This document shows positions 17,683 to 26,151 of a stretch of DNA of 64,000 bases, piece after piece. Each line of letters opens with the position of its first letter. The stretch's first letter is position 1. The translations under genes were made by a program, and so were the position numbers. Source of the stretch: Haloterrigena alkaliphila (GTDB lineage Archaea; Halobacteriota; Halobacteria; Halobacteriales; Natrialbaceae); the NCBI RefSeq assembly GCF_017352155.2, contig NZ_CP071462.1, positions 3,410,001 to 3,474,000 of the forward strand, in the 5' to 3' direction. The notes under the pieces are model-generated. The model made no database searches, was not told the DNA's origin, and saw only the letters and a list, made by a program, of their open reading frames with translations.

Positions 17683-18648
17683 TCAGGGCTCGAGCACCAG
17701 CTTTCCGAGGAAGCTGTCGTTCATCACGTCCCGCTGGGCCTGCGAGGCCTCCTCGAGGCCGTAGCGCCGCGCGAGTTCGATCGACAGCCTGTCGCGCTCC
17801 AGCAGGTGGGCGACGCCCCGCAGCGGGACGCGCAGATCCGGCGTGTTGAACATGCTCATGAACTGGTAGCTGACGTCCTTCGACCGAGCGGCGCCGTCGT
17901 TCGAGAAGCCCGGATCGGGGCTGTTCTCGCCGATGCCGACGACGCGGGCGCCGGTCGCGGCGACGTCGGCGTCGAACTGGAGGTAGTCGTCCAGTCGGTG
18001 ATCGAGGACGGCGTCGACCCCGCCGTCGCTTGCCTCGAGGACGGCGTCCGCGAGGTCGTCGCGCGCGTAGTCGAGGACGGTCTCGGCGCCGAGGTCCTCG
18101 AGGTCGTCGTGGTACTCCTCCGAGGCGGTCGTGATCGTGTGGGCGCTGACAGCGTCGGCGATCTGGACCGCGGCGTGACCGACGCCGCCGGAGCCGCCGT
18201 GGACGAGACAGTACTCGGCGGGATCGAGGGCGGCGTGGTCGACCAGCGCGCGCCACGCGGTGACGGCGGCGACGCCCGCCGCGCCGGCCTCGGTCAGGTC
18301 CGCGCCGTCGGGGAGGTGGACCACGCGGTCGGTCGGGACGGTCGCGTACTCGGCGTAGGCTCCCTGCGAGGCGCCGTTGCCGATGCCGGTGCCGAAGACG
18401 CGGTCGCCCTCCTGGAAGTCCTCGACGCCCGCGCCGGTTTCCGCGACGACGCCCGCCAGATCGACGCCGGGCGTGAACGGCACGTCGACCGGTTCGTACG
18501 AGCCGTCCCGGAAGTAGGTGTCGACCGGGTTGACCCCCGCGGCGGCCACCTCGACGAGCAGTTCGTCCTCGGCGGGGTCGGGTCGGTCGACCTCGTCAAC
18601 CTGCAGTACGTCCGCGTCGCCGTGTTCGTGAAGGCGTACAGCGCGCAT
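17683..18648 (-). CDS. Zinc-free MDR oxidoreductase, NADPH:quinone reductase-like
   Basis: 321 residues with the quinone-reductase pattern: N-terminal MRAVRLHEHGDADVLQVDEV, GVNPVDTYFRDG, and the nucleotide-binding LVHGGSGGVGHAAVQIADAV. The cysteine set for catalytic and structural zinc is missing, which separates it from zinc alcohol dehydrogenases. Such enzymes reduce quinones, enones or small carbonyls with NADPH. The last part, LSIELARRYGLEEASQAQRD, is typical for the family. It is convergent with the DUF7344 gene ending at 17657. Confidence 0.9.
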   Translation of the reverse strand: MRAVRLHEHGDADVLQVDEVDRPDPAEDELLVEVAAAGVNPVDTYFRDGSYEPVDVPFTPGVDLAGVVAETGAGVEDFQEGDRVFGTGIGNGASQGAYAEYATVPTDRVVHLPDGADLTEAGAAGVAAVTAWRALVDHAALDPAEYCLVHGGSGGVGHAAVQIADAVSAHTITTASEEYHDDLEDLGAETVLDYARDDLADAVLEASDGGVDAVLDHRLDDYLQFDADVAATGARVVGIGENSPDPGFSNDGAARSKDVSYQFMSMFNTPDLRVPLRGVAHLLERDRLSIELARRYGLEEASQAQRDVMNDSFLGKLVLEP

Positions 18649-18898
18649 GTCGTTGGTATCATGGCCGTAGAACCGTATAAGGCTACAGTTCTCGGGTCGA
18701 GTCGTCGTTGCACCAGCCGGTCTACCGCTCGTCCGTTCGCCGTCTCGAGGCCGTTTGCGAGACGTTCCTCGAGGAGTTCGCGGCCCGAGACGGGTGAGAA
18801 TACTGTCACCCGATTATTCAAAACAGCGGGAGGCGGTGAAAATGTAGCCCATTTAATTGAATCGCGGGCGTCACAGATTCTCGAGGAGGGCGCTATAA

Positions 18899-19300
18899 AT
18901 GATCGACCACATATTCGACGCACTAGCGGACGAGTACCGGCGCGAGTTACTCGTCAGCCTGCTGGACCACGCGTCCCACCGCGTTTCGAAACCAGCCGGC
19001 GTCTCGTGGGCCGTCGCCGAGTCGAACGACGAACTCCTTCGCAGACACCTCTCGAGTTCCCGAGCAATACCAGATGCGGACGAAGAACTGCTCCGCGCAC
19101 ACCACGTGCACCTCCCGAAGCTGGCCGACTACGAGTACATCGAGTGGAATCGGGACGAAAACCGCGTGACTCGGGGCCCCCAATTCGACGAGATCAGGCC
19201 CGTCGTCGAGCTACTGGACGACCGTCGGGACGAACTCCCCGCCGAGTGTCTGTCGTCCGCCGAGACGGCGCCTCGAGTCGTCGACCAGTCGTCGAAGTGA
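18899..19300 (+). CDS. DUF7344-like winged-helix protein
   Basis: 133 residues with the DUF7344 winged helix (IFDALADEYRRELLVSLLDH, then LRAHHVHLPKLADYEYIEWN and ENRVTRGPQFDEIRPVVELL). It has no membrane anchor. A strong Shine-Dalgarno string, GAGGAGGG (18883-18890), lies eight bases before the ATG, which is unusual among the mostly leaderless genes here and fixes the start. It is likely a regulator and its target is unknown. Confidence 0.82.
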   Translation: MIDHIFDALADEYRRELLVSLLDHASHRVSKPAGVSWAVAESNDELLRRHLSSSRAIPDADEELLRAHHVHLPKLADYEYIEWNRDENRVTRGPQFDEIRPVVELLDDRRDELPAECLSSAETAPRVVDQSSK

Positions 19301-19327
19301 CCGTCGTCCCGGATCCGTTTGCCGACG

Positions 19328-20449
19328 CTATCGAACCGCCCGCGTCGCGTCGTCGATGATCTCGAGGGCCTCTTTCAACTCCTCCATGCCCGTCGCGTAG
19401 GACAGTCGCGCGTAGCCTGCGCCGTTGGCGCCGAAGGCGTCGCCCGGGACGACGACCACGCCCCGGTCCAGAACCTCGTCGCACCAGCCCTCGGGCACCT
19501 TCGGCATCGCGTAGAAGGCCCCTTCGGGCGTGGGCACCTCGAGGCCGGCGTCCTCGAGGCCGTCGACGACGACGTCGCGCCGTTCCTCGAAGGCCGCGAC
19601 CATCTCTTCGACCGGTTCCTGTGGCCCCGTCAGCGCGGCTTCGGCCGCGTACTGGGCCGGCGCGGAGGCGCAGGCCTGCCCGTACTGGTGGACCCGCAGC
19701 ATCCGCTCGATGCGGCGATTGGAGCCGGTGACCCAGCCGAGTCGCCAGCCGGTCATCGAGTACGTCTTGGAACAGGCGCTGACGACGACCACGTTGTCGG
19801 TCTCGGCGAACTCGAGCGGCGAGCGGTGCTCGCCCTCGAAGACGATATGCTCGTAGACCTCGTCGGAGAGACAGAGCACGTCGTGTTCGTCTGCGATGCG
19901 GGCGAACTCCCGCATATCGTCCTCGCTCTGGACGGCGCCGGTCGGATTCGCGGGACTGTTGACGACGAAGACGGCGGTCTCGTCGGTGATCGCCTCCTCG
20001 ACCGTCGCGGGGTCGAGCGTGAGATCCTCGCGCAGCGGGACGGGTTTCGGCGTGCCGTCCGCGATCTTCGTCAGGGCGTCGTAGGAGACGAAGCCCGGAT
20101 CCGGGAAGATCACTTCCTCGCCCGGATCCACGTGGGCCTCGAGGACGAGGTGCAGCGCCTCGCTGCCGCCCGAGGTCGCGATGAGGTCGGCGGGGTCGAT
20201 CTCGAGGCCGTAGTCGCGGTCGTACTTTCCCGCGATCGCCTCCCGGAGGCTCTCCGTTCCCTTGTTCGAGGTGTAGGCGTCGGTGAGCCCGGCCTCGATG
20301 GCCTCGATCGCCCCCTGGCGGGCGTGACTGGGCGTCGGAAAGTCCGGCTGTCCGAGTCCGAGGTTGATCGCGTCCTCGCCCGCGGCCTCGAACACTTCGC
20401 GAATCCCGCTGATCGACACCTGCTCGACCCGATGTGCGAACTCGGTCAT
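19328..20449 (-). CDS. PLP-dependent aminotransferase, class I/II
   Basis: 373 residues of the fold-type I class I/II family. Seen are GLGQPDFPTP near the N-terminus, YTSNKGTESLREAIAGK, the PLP phosphate-binding region, the aspartate in VVNSPANPTGAV, and the Schiff-base lysine in SACSKTYSMTGWRLGWVTG. The C-terminal GAFYAMPKVPEGW and GYARLSYAT are also typical. It may act on aspartate, aromatic or branched amino acids; the sequence alone does not decide. It is monocistronic and the end is convergent with a DUF7344 gene. Confidence 0.9.
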   Translation of the reverse strand: MTEFAHRVEQVSISGIREVFEAAGEDAINLGLGQPDFPTPSHARQGAIEAIEAGLTDAYTSNKGTESLREAIAGKYDRDYGLEIDPADLIATSGGSEALHLVLEAHVDPGEEVIFPDPGFVSYDALTKIADGTPKPVPLREDLTLDPATVEEAITDETAVFVVNSPANPTGAVQSEDDMREFARIADEHDVLCLSDEVYEHIVFEGEHRSPLEFAETDNVVVVSACSKTYSMTGWRLGWVTGSNRRIERMLRVHQYGQACASAPAQYAAEAALTGPQEPVEEMVAAFEERRDVVVDGLEDAGLEVPTPEGAFYAMPKVPEGWCDEVLDRGVVVVPGDAFGANGAGYARLSYATGMEELKEALEIIDDATRAVR

Positions 20450-20563
20450 GCCTAAACCGGTGGGGGCGAGGCCGATAACGCTTGCTGTGTCGCGACTCAG
20501 GCGGGACGGAGCCGTCAGTCTGCGATCCTGACCGTTCGTTTATGTGAACAAACCCGCCACAAC

Positions 20564-20573
20564 GAATATATCG
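20564..20573 (+). promoter_or_regulatory. TATA element of the DUF6517 lipoprotein gene
   Basis: GAATATATCG lies 23-32 bases upstream of the ATG at 20596, where an archaeal TATA box is expected. Assignment is by position and composition only. Confidence 0.45.
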
Positions 20574-20595
20574 ACGGTGGCGAACTACAGAAGTA

Positions 20596-21252
20596 ATGAC
20601 TCGCTCTCGACGAACGTTCCTCGCCGCCGGCGCGGCCGGAACGCTCGCTCTGACCGCCGGCTGTCTCGATTTCGCCCTCGGAAACGGCCCGCTCGAACTC
20701 AGTTCCGACCGCGTCGCGCCGACCGACGCGGCGCTCGAGGAGGCCGGATACGTGGAAGACGCGGTCGAACAGCGAACGGTCGACGAGACGATCGACGCTC
20801 GCATCGAACGCGACGTGGAGGCAACCGTCTGGCTCTCGCGGTACTCCAAGACGATCGACTACCAGGGGTCCGAACGGGAAGCCGGCTTCTTCGGCGCCGT
20901 GTCGGTTCCGGACTTTTCGGTTCTCGGACGGTCGTTCAATCCGATCGCCGACATGAGCAACGAGGAACTGCTCTCGGAGTTTCTCGACCGCTTCGAGGGA
21001 GACTACGGAACGGTCGACGATACCGCGCCGAAAGAGTCGTTTGCCCTCGATATCCTCGGCGACGGCCGTCAGGTCGACGTCTTCGAGGGCGAAGCGAAAT
21101 ACGAGGGCGAACGGATCGAGATCGAACTCGCGGTCACGTCGTTCAGCCACGAGGACGACCTGATCGTGTTGCTCGGGACCTATCCCGCGGCGCTGGCCAA
21201 GGAGTCGGCCAACGTCGAGGTACTGATGGAGTCCGCCGAACACCCCGTCTAA
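20596..21252 (+). CDS. Tat-exported lipoprotein, DUF6517-like
   Basis: 218 residues. The leader has twin arginines (SRRTFLAAGAAGTLALTAGC) ending in a lipobox whose cysteine is expected to be lipid-modified, so the protein should be exported by the Tat system and anchored outside. The mature part has beta-strand-rich segments (ATVWLSRYSKTIDYQG, FFGAVSVPDFSVLGRSFN) and matches haloarchaeal DUF6517. No enzymatic motif is visible. It is monocistronic. Confidence 0.83.
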   Translation: MTRSRRTFLAAGAAGTLALTAGCLDFALGNGPLELSSDRVAPTDAALEEAGYVEDAVEQRTVDETIDARIERDVEATVWLSRYSKTIDYQGSEREAGFFGAVSVPDFSVLGRSFNPIADMSNEELLSEFLDRFEGDYGTVDDTAPKESFALDILGDGRQVDVFEGEAKYEGERIEIELAVTSFSHEDDLIVLLGTYPAALAKESANVEVLMESAEHPV

Positions 21253-21496
21253 CCGGCGTCGCCCCGTCCGTTCGGGGGCCGGTTCGGTCGGTGGTTCAGT
21301 TCGTTCGGTGACTCGGTTCGGTCAGTGGCTCAGTTCAGTTCGAGTAGTGCTCAGTCCGTTTCGATCTGCGCTCGGTTCGTCCGGGGGACTCGAGCAGGGG
21401 CCACGGTGTAGCCGGCGGTGCCGTCGCTGTCTCGTTCCGTGAACCGTCCGAAACGAAACTCCGAAAATCGGCGTCGAAACCGCGATCAGCGGGCCG
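21253..21496. repeat. Short direct repeat tract downstream of the lipoprotein
   Basis: Two units match at 20 of 22 positions: GGTTCGGTCGGTGGTTCAGT at 21281-21300 and its partner at 21315-21334 (period 34). The surrounding bases are made of similar GGTTC and CAGTTC words. No gene is seen in this gap. Confidence 0.55.
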
Positions 21497-22360
21497 TCAG
21501 TAGAACTCGCGGACGAGATCCATCGCGTCCTCGGGTGCCCCGTCGGGAATCTCGGACATGTCCTCGGTGACGCCGTGTTGTTCGTGGTACGGGACGGAGT
21601 TCTCGTCCTTGTACATGACGCCCTGGTACTCCTTGTCGCTGCTGGTGATGACTTCCTTGGCGGCCTCGTAGTCGTTCGGGTCGTGGTCTTCTTCCTGCAG
21701 GTCCACGAGGTTCTCCCGGAAGTAGTCGTAGGTGTCGACGTCGTTGAACGTGACGCAGGGGCTGAAGACGTTCACGAAGCCGAACCCGTCGTGTTCGATC
21801 GCCTCCTGGACGATCTCCTGGTGTCGGAGCGCGTCCGACGCGAACGACTGGGCGATGAACGACGCGCCGGAGGCCAGCGCCAGCGCCAGCGGGTTGACCG
21901 GCGGCTGTTTAGGCCCTTCGGGGGTCGTCGAGGTCTCGAAGTCGGACCGCGAGGTCGGCGAGGCCTGGCCCTTCGTCAGGCCGTAGATGCGGTTGTCCAT
22001 GACGACGTAGGACATGTCGACGTTCCGGCGGACGGCGTGGACGAAGTGACCGGCACCGATCGAGTAGCCGTCACCGTCGCCGCCGGCGACCATCACTTCG
22101 ATGTCGGGCCGGGCCATCTTGACGCCGGTGCCGACCGGGAGCGCACGGCCGTGGACCCCGTGGAGGGCGTAGCTGTGCATGTAGGTCCCGATCTTGCCGG
22201 AACAGCCGATCCCGGCGACCACGAACGTGTTGTCGGGGTCGTTGCCGGTTTCGGCGAGGGCTTTCATCATGCCGTTCATCGTCCCGAAGTCGCCGCAACC
22301 GGGACACCACGTGGGCTGTTTGTCGGACTTGAAGTCGGTGAATCGTACGTCTGAGCTCAT
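21497..22360 (-). CDS. korB: 2-oxoacid:ferredoxin oxidoreductase beta subunit
   Basis: 287 residues. The beginning WCPGCGDFGTMNGMMKALAE has the conserved cysteines of the ThDP-binding subunit, followed by GIGCSGKIGTYMHSYALHG and the ThDP motif GDGDGYSIGAGHFVHAVRRN with VMDNRIYGLTKGQASPTS. With the alpha subunit it oxidatively decarboxylates a 2-oxo acid (probably 2-oxoglutarate or pyruvate) and reduces ferredoxin. Its ATG overlaps the alpha-subunit stop by one base (TAATG), which indicates translational coupling. The kor rather than por naming is tentative. Confidence 0.92.
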   Translation of the reverse strand: MSSDVRFTDFKSDKQPTWCPGCGDFGTMNGMMKALAETGNDPDNTFVVAGIGCSGKIGTYMHSYALHGVHGRALPVGTGVKMARPDIEVMVAGGDGDGYSIGAGHFVHAVRRNVDMSYVVMDNRIYGLTKGQASPTSRSDFETSTTPEGPKQPPVNPLALALASGASFIAQSFASDALRHQEIVQEAIEHDGFGFVNVFSPCVTFNDVDTYDYFRENLVDLQEEDHDPNDYEAAKEVITSSDKEYQGVMYKDENSVPYHEQHGVTEDMSEIPDGAPEDAMDLVREFY

Positions 22361-24114
22361 TATGCGGGTACCTCCTCGGAGAGTTGCTCGGTGATCTGTT
22401 CGGCGAGTTCGTCCGCCTTGAAGCGGACGCCGGTGTACTTGTTGATGCGCTTCACACGGGTAAGCACGTCGTGTTCGATCAGGTCGGCGAACTGGCCGGT
22501 CGCGTTACACTCGACCACGATGACCTCCTCGGCCGCCTCGATATCGTCCGAGAGGTCCGGTCGCGGGAAGATGTAGGGCACCGAGATCACGCGGACGTCG
22601 ATCCCGTCGTCCTCGAGGTAACCCAGCGCTTCGACGAGCGCGCCTTCGTTCGACCCCCACGAGATGATGAGGTTCTCGGCGTCCTCGTCGCCGAACTCGC
22701 GGTAGTCCCAGTTCTCCTCGTTCTGGGCGGTTTCGACCTTCCGGTAGCGTTTGTCGACCTGTTGGACGCGCTCGTCCTCTTCCTCGGTCCGGCGGCCGAG
22801 TTCGTCATGCTCGAGGCCGGTGGACATGTGGGCGGCGTCGGTCGTGCCGGGGATGGCGCGCGGGCTGACGCCGTCCTCGGTGACGGCGTGAGCGCGGAAG
22901 TGGCCCTGGGCGTCGAGCCACTCGTCGACCTCGTCCTCGTCGACGAGTTTGCCGCGGTCGATCTCGACGGCGTCCATGTCGAACGTCTCGGGTTCGAAGG
23001 TCTGCTCGGTGACCGACATCGCCAGATCGGAGACGAGGAAGACCGGCGTCTGGTACTTCTCGGCGAGGTTGAACGCCTCGATGGTCTTCCAGAAACACTC
23101 GTCGATCGACGTCGGGGTGAGGACGAACCGCGGCACCTCGCCGTGGCCGCCGTACAGCGCCATGTTGAGGTCGCCCTGCTCCTGTTTCGTCGGCATCCCC
23201 GTCGAGGGACCCGACCGCTGGACGTCGGTGATGACCAGCGGCGTCTCGCTGGTCGCGACGAGGCCGAACGTCTCGGTCATGAGGTCGATCCCGGCGCCGG
23301 ACGTCGCGGTCATGGAGCGAGCACCGGAGCGGGCGGCCCCCAGTGCCATGTTGATCGCCGACAGCTCGTCTTCGGCCTGGACGACGTGGCCGCCGTAGTC
23401 CTCGATGCGGCCGGTCAGGTACTCCATGATCGAGGTCGCGGGCGTGATGGGGTATCCGGCGTAGAATCGGCAGCCCGCGGCGATCGCGCCCATGCCGATC
23501 GCCTCGTTGCCGTTGAGCAGGACGTAGTCGTTGTCGGTCACGTCGACGTTGTAGCCGAGGTGCTCGAGGTCGTAGTTCTCCTCGACGTACTCCTGGCCGA
23601 GGCGAGCGGCCTCCTTGTTGTTCTCGACGATCTTCGAGCCCTTGCCGCCGAAGCGCTTCTCGAGGGCCTCGTCCAAGTACTCGACGTCGAAGCCGGTGAT
23701 CTTACACGCGGCGCCGAGCGCGACGATGTTGCGCATGATCGCGCCGCCGGCCTCCTCGGCCAGCGACTTCAGCGGGACGTCGACTGCGGTCATCTCGTCG
23801 GGAATATCGGCTTCCCAGGAGCGCTCGCCGTCGTAGATGACGGCGCTGCCCTCGTGGAGTTCGTCGAGGTTCTCGTCGATGGTCCGCTGGGTCAACGCGA
23901 CGAGGATGTCCAGTCGGTCGACGACGCTCTGGACGCGATCGACGGAGGTGCGAATCTTGTAGGCCGTGTAGCCGCCGCGGATTCGCGACGCGAAGTCTTT
24001 CGACGTGAATACGTGCCGTCCGGCGCGGGAAAGTGCCTGAGCGAAGATCTTACCCGTGGAGTCGATACCGTCTCCGGCCTCGCCTCCGATCGCCCAGTTG
24101 AGGTCCTCAGCCAT
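22360..24114 (-). CDS. korA: 2-oxoacid:ferredoxin oxidoreductase alpha subunit (fused gamma-alpha)
   Basis: 584 residues. The N-terminal gamma-like domain has IGGEAGDGIDSTGKIFAQAL and DFASRIRGGYTAYKIR, then a pyrimidine-binding ThDP domain with GNEAIGMGAIAAGCRFYAGY (PITPATSIMEYL) and ATSGAGIDLMTETFGLVATS. I start at MAEDLNWAIGGEAGDG because a longer N-terminal extension is not family-like. It is cotranscribed with the beta subunit downstream. In haloarchaea this enzyme replaces the NAD-linked dehydrogenase complex. Confidence 0.92.
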   Translation of the reverse strand: MAEDLNWAIGGEAGDGIDSTGKIFAQALSRAGRHVFTSKDFASRIRGGYTAYKIRTSVDRVQSVVDRLDILVALTQRTIDENLDELHEGSAVIYDGERSWEADIPDEMTAVDVPLKSLAEEAGGAIMRNIVALGAACKITGFDVEYLDEALEKRFGGKGSKIVENNKEAARLGQEYVEENYDLEHLGYNVDVTDNDYVLLNGNEAIGMGAIAAGCRFYAGYPITPATSIMEYLTGRIEDYGGHVVQAEDELSAINMALGAARSGARSMTATSGAGIDLMTETFGLVATSETPLVITDVQRSGPSTGMPTKQEQGDLNMALYGGHGEVPRFVLTPTSIDECFWKTIEAFNLAEKYQTPVFLVSDLAMSVTEQTFEPETFDMDAVEIDRGKLVDEDEVDEWLDAQGHFRAHAVTEDGVSPRAIPGTTDAAHMSTGLEHDELGRRTEEEDERVQQVDKRYRKVETAQNEENWDYREFGDEDAENLIISWGSNEGALVEALGYLEDDGIDVRVISVPYIFPRPDLSDDIEAAEEVIVVECNATGQFADLIEHDVLTRVKRINKYTGVRFKADELAEQITEQLSEEVPA

Positions 24115-24446
24115 GTTATGCTGAGCCTTGCCTCCAGTAAATGAAAAGGCTTCTGAAACCCTAACCGGACCACCGCAACAGTCGGTGATATGTTCGCTCA
24201 CCCACGACAGTTTTCATTAATCGTTATAGAAATCGTGGGAGAAACCCAACACGCTCGCTCGTGGCAAAAATTACGGGACGGCACCGTGTCGTTCAAGGAC
24301 GCCCCCGCGTTCGTATCATTCGACAGCCAATATTTGCCGTAAAACGAACCAGACTGGTGCCGTCTTGCGACCCAATGGACCGTCTCGCGACCGTCGCCAC
24401 GACGGGAACGGAACGCCTTTTCGACCGGCCGCCGAACCGAATCGAC
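24115..24446. other. Divergent promoter region between korA and a flavoprotein gene
   Basis: 332 bases carrying the promoters of two divergent genes. It contains the inverted repeat at 24201-24239 listed separately. An AT-rich patch (TCATTAATCGTTATAGAAATC) lies inside that repeat. A 20-base stretch at 24141-24160 (AATGAAAAGGCTTCTGAAAC) may hold the korA TATA element on the minus strand. No gene is seen. Confidence 0.5.
24201..24239. promoter_or_regulatory. Inverted repeat, possible operator upstream of korAB
   Basis: CCCACGA (24201-24207) pairs with TCGTGGG (24233-24239), with 25 AT-rich bases between. Its place in the divergent intergenic region suggests a regulator site. It could equally be a hairpin in an RNA leader. 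Confidence 0.4.
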
Positions 24447-25121
24447 ATGACAATCGAGGGGACGCCAGTCACCGTCGAATCGATCCGCGAAGTAGGTCCC
24501 GACACCGTCGCGCTCGAACTCGAGACGCCCGAGGGGTTCGACGCCGTCCCGGGCCAGTTCGTGCTGGTCCGGGCCGTCCCCCGGGACGTTGACGACGGCG
24601 CGGAGGTCGACGATGACGAGGTCGTCATGCGCCACTACACGCTCTCGTCGCCGTCGGTCGGCGACACGTTCGAGATCACGGTCGGGATCGATCCCGACGG
24701 TGACCTCTCCCCGTGGCTGGCCGGCCTCGAGGGTGGCGAGACCGTCCACGTCGAGGGCCCCTTCGGGACGATCACGTACGAGCGCGACGCGGACGTCGTC
24801 GCCGTCGCGGGCGGTCCGGGCGTCGGCCCCGCGGTCGCCATCGCCGAGGCGGCCCGCGAGGAGGGCTACGACGCGACCGTCATCTATCAGGACGACGCGC
24901 CCGCCCACGCGGACCGCCTCGAGGCACTCGAGGAGGAGGGCGCGGCCGTCACTATCCTCGAGGCTGACGACGAGGAGGGGCTGGCCGCCGCGATCGAGAC
25001 CCACCACGAGGACGGCGAAATCTACGCGTTCGGATTCGAGGACTTCGTGACGTTCGTCGCTGACGCGATCGAGTCGGCCGGCGGGGACCCCGACGACGCC
25101 AAGATCGAGAACTTCGGCTGA
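24447..25121 (+). CDS. FAD/NAD(P)-binding ferredoxin reductase-type oxidoreductase
   Basis: 224 residues with an FNR fold. The flavin-binding RxY-S/T-like pattern is MRHYTLSSPS, preceded by PGQFVLVRA, and the nucleotide-binding site is AVAGGPGVGPAVAIAEAARE. The C-terminal FGFEDFVTFVADAIE is usual for the family. It transfers electrons between a pyridine nucleotide and a ferredoxin or flavodoxin-like partner. Position next to korAB, which makes reduced ferredoxin, fits but is only suggestive. The start ATG begins MTIEGTPVTVES. Confidence 0.88.
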   Translation: MTIEGTPVTVESIREVGPDTVALELETPEGFDAVPGQFVLVRAVPRDVDDGAEVDDDEVVMRHYTLSSPSVGDTFEITVGIDPDGDLSPWLAGLEGGETVHVEGPFGTITYERDADVVAVAGGPGVGPAVAIAEAAREEGYDATVIYQDDAPAHADRLEALEEEGAAVTILEADDEEGLAAAIETHHEDGEIYAFGFEDFVTFVADAIESAGGDPDDAKIENFG

Positions 25122-25223
25122 GGAACGTCTCGGCGACCGTCGTCGCCCCGGCGGGCCACACCGCTTCGGCCGGCGTTGCCACGCAAGCACAGTAGCTACG
25201 CGTCTCCACGCGCTAGCGCGGCT

Positions 25224-25628
25224 ATGGTTGACGAAGACCTCGAACTCGAGCGGGACATCGGCGAGGCGACGATCGTCTACGAGGAACCGGACGAGGGGAC
25301 CGTCCGGAAGTCGGTGCCGAACGAACACATCGCCTACTTCCAGGATCACTGGCTCATCAAGACCGACGAGGACGACGAGGGCCGGGACATCGTCCGCCGG
25401 ATCCCCGCCCAGCGCGTCCACTACGTCGAGCGGACCGTCGACGAGTTCCAAGAGGAAGTGGAGACGCTGGTCGATCAGGTCCAGTCGTTCGCCGCCGACC
25501 TCCGGACGAAGATTCCGGTCGGTGGCGGCGGAAGCAGCGGCAGCGGCGGCGGCAGCGAACGACCCGAACCGCACCGCATCGACGTCGATCGGGGCGAACC
25601 GGGCGAGAGCGAGAACCGACTCGAGTGA
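25224..25628 (+). CDS. Conserved-looking haloarchaeal protein, hypothetical
   Basis: 134 residues. A strand-rich N-terminal half (EATIVYEEPDEGTVRKSVPN, then YFQDHWLIKTDED) is followed by a helical segment (DEFQEEVETLVDQVQSFAADL) and a glycine/serine-rich, polar tail (GGGGSSGSGGGSERPEPH). I recognise no named family. Codon composition and the acidic charge are those of a real haloarchaeal gene. It follows the flavin reductase gene by 102 bases on the same strand and may share a transcript. Confidence 0.65.
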   Translation: MVDEDLELERDIGEATIVYEEPDEGTVRKSVPNEHIAYFQDHWLIKTDEDDEGRDIVRRIPAQRVHYVERTVDEFQEEVETLVDQVQSFAADLRTKIPVGGGGSSGSGGGSERPEPHRIDVDRGEPGESENRLE

Positions 25629-25689
25629 GCCACGCGGCGTCGGTGCGGTTCCATTCGCGGCCCGTCTCGACCGATCAGTGGTCGACGGC

Positions 25690-26073
25690 TCAGTGTTCGA
25701 CGAGTTCGATCAGAATCCCGCCGGTGTCCTTGGGGTGGAGGAAGGCCACCGAGTGCCCCCACGCACCGGGGCGGGGTTCCTCGTCGATCAACGCGACGCC
25801 GTGATCGCGGACCGTCTCGAGCGCGGCATCGATATCGTCGGTCGCGAGCGCGAGGTGGTGGATGCCGTTCCCGTTCTCCTCCAGATACCGCGAAATCGTT
25901 CCCTCCTCGAGGGGTTCGAGCAGTTCGAAATAACCGCCGTCCACCTCGAGAAAGACGACGCGCATGCCGTCGAACTCCTCCTCGTGGGCGACCTCGAGGC
26001 CGAAAAGATCACCGTATAGCGCCGCGAGTTCCTGTGCGTCCTCGGTCGCGATCCCTGCGTGATCGAAGTGCAT
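25690..26073 (-). CDS. mce: Methylmalonyl-CoA epimerase (VOC family)
   Basis: 127 residues with two VOC half-folds. The N-terminal HFDHAGIATEDAQELAALYG and the central GIHHLALATDDIDAALETVR carry metal-binding histidines; ELLEP and the terminal ILIELVEH carry acidic ligands. This pattern matches methylmalonyl-CoA epimerase, which interconverts (R)- and (S)-methylmalonyl-CoA before the mutase step. The mutase large subunit lies about 6 kb away (31796), supporting the call. It stands alone, convergent with a hypothetical gene. Confidence 0.9.
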   Translation of the reverse strand: MHFDHAGIATEDAQELAALYGDLFGLEVAHEEEFDGMRVVFLEVDGGYFELLEPLEEGTISRYLEENGNGIHHLALATDDIDAALETVRDHGVALIDEEPRPGAWGHSVAFLHPKDTGGILIELVEH

Positions 26074-26151
26074 CGGTCGTACGTCCGCGCGATTCGAGTG
26101 TTATTCTTGTGATTCGATCGAAATTCGTCACGGTCGCGCGACGGCGACGAC

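Noticed and set aside
22384-24144. A plus-strand open frame of 586 codons opposite korA
   Set aside because: Its translation is rich in Val/Asp/Arg with no domain, which is the usual mirror of a high-GC gene. The minus-strand frame has complete KorA motifs.
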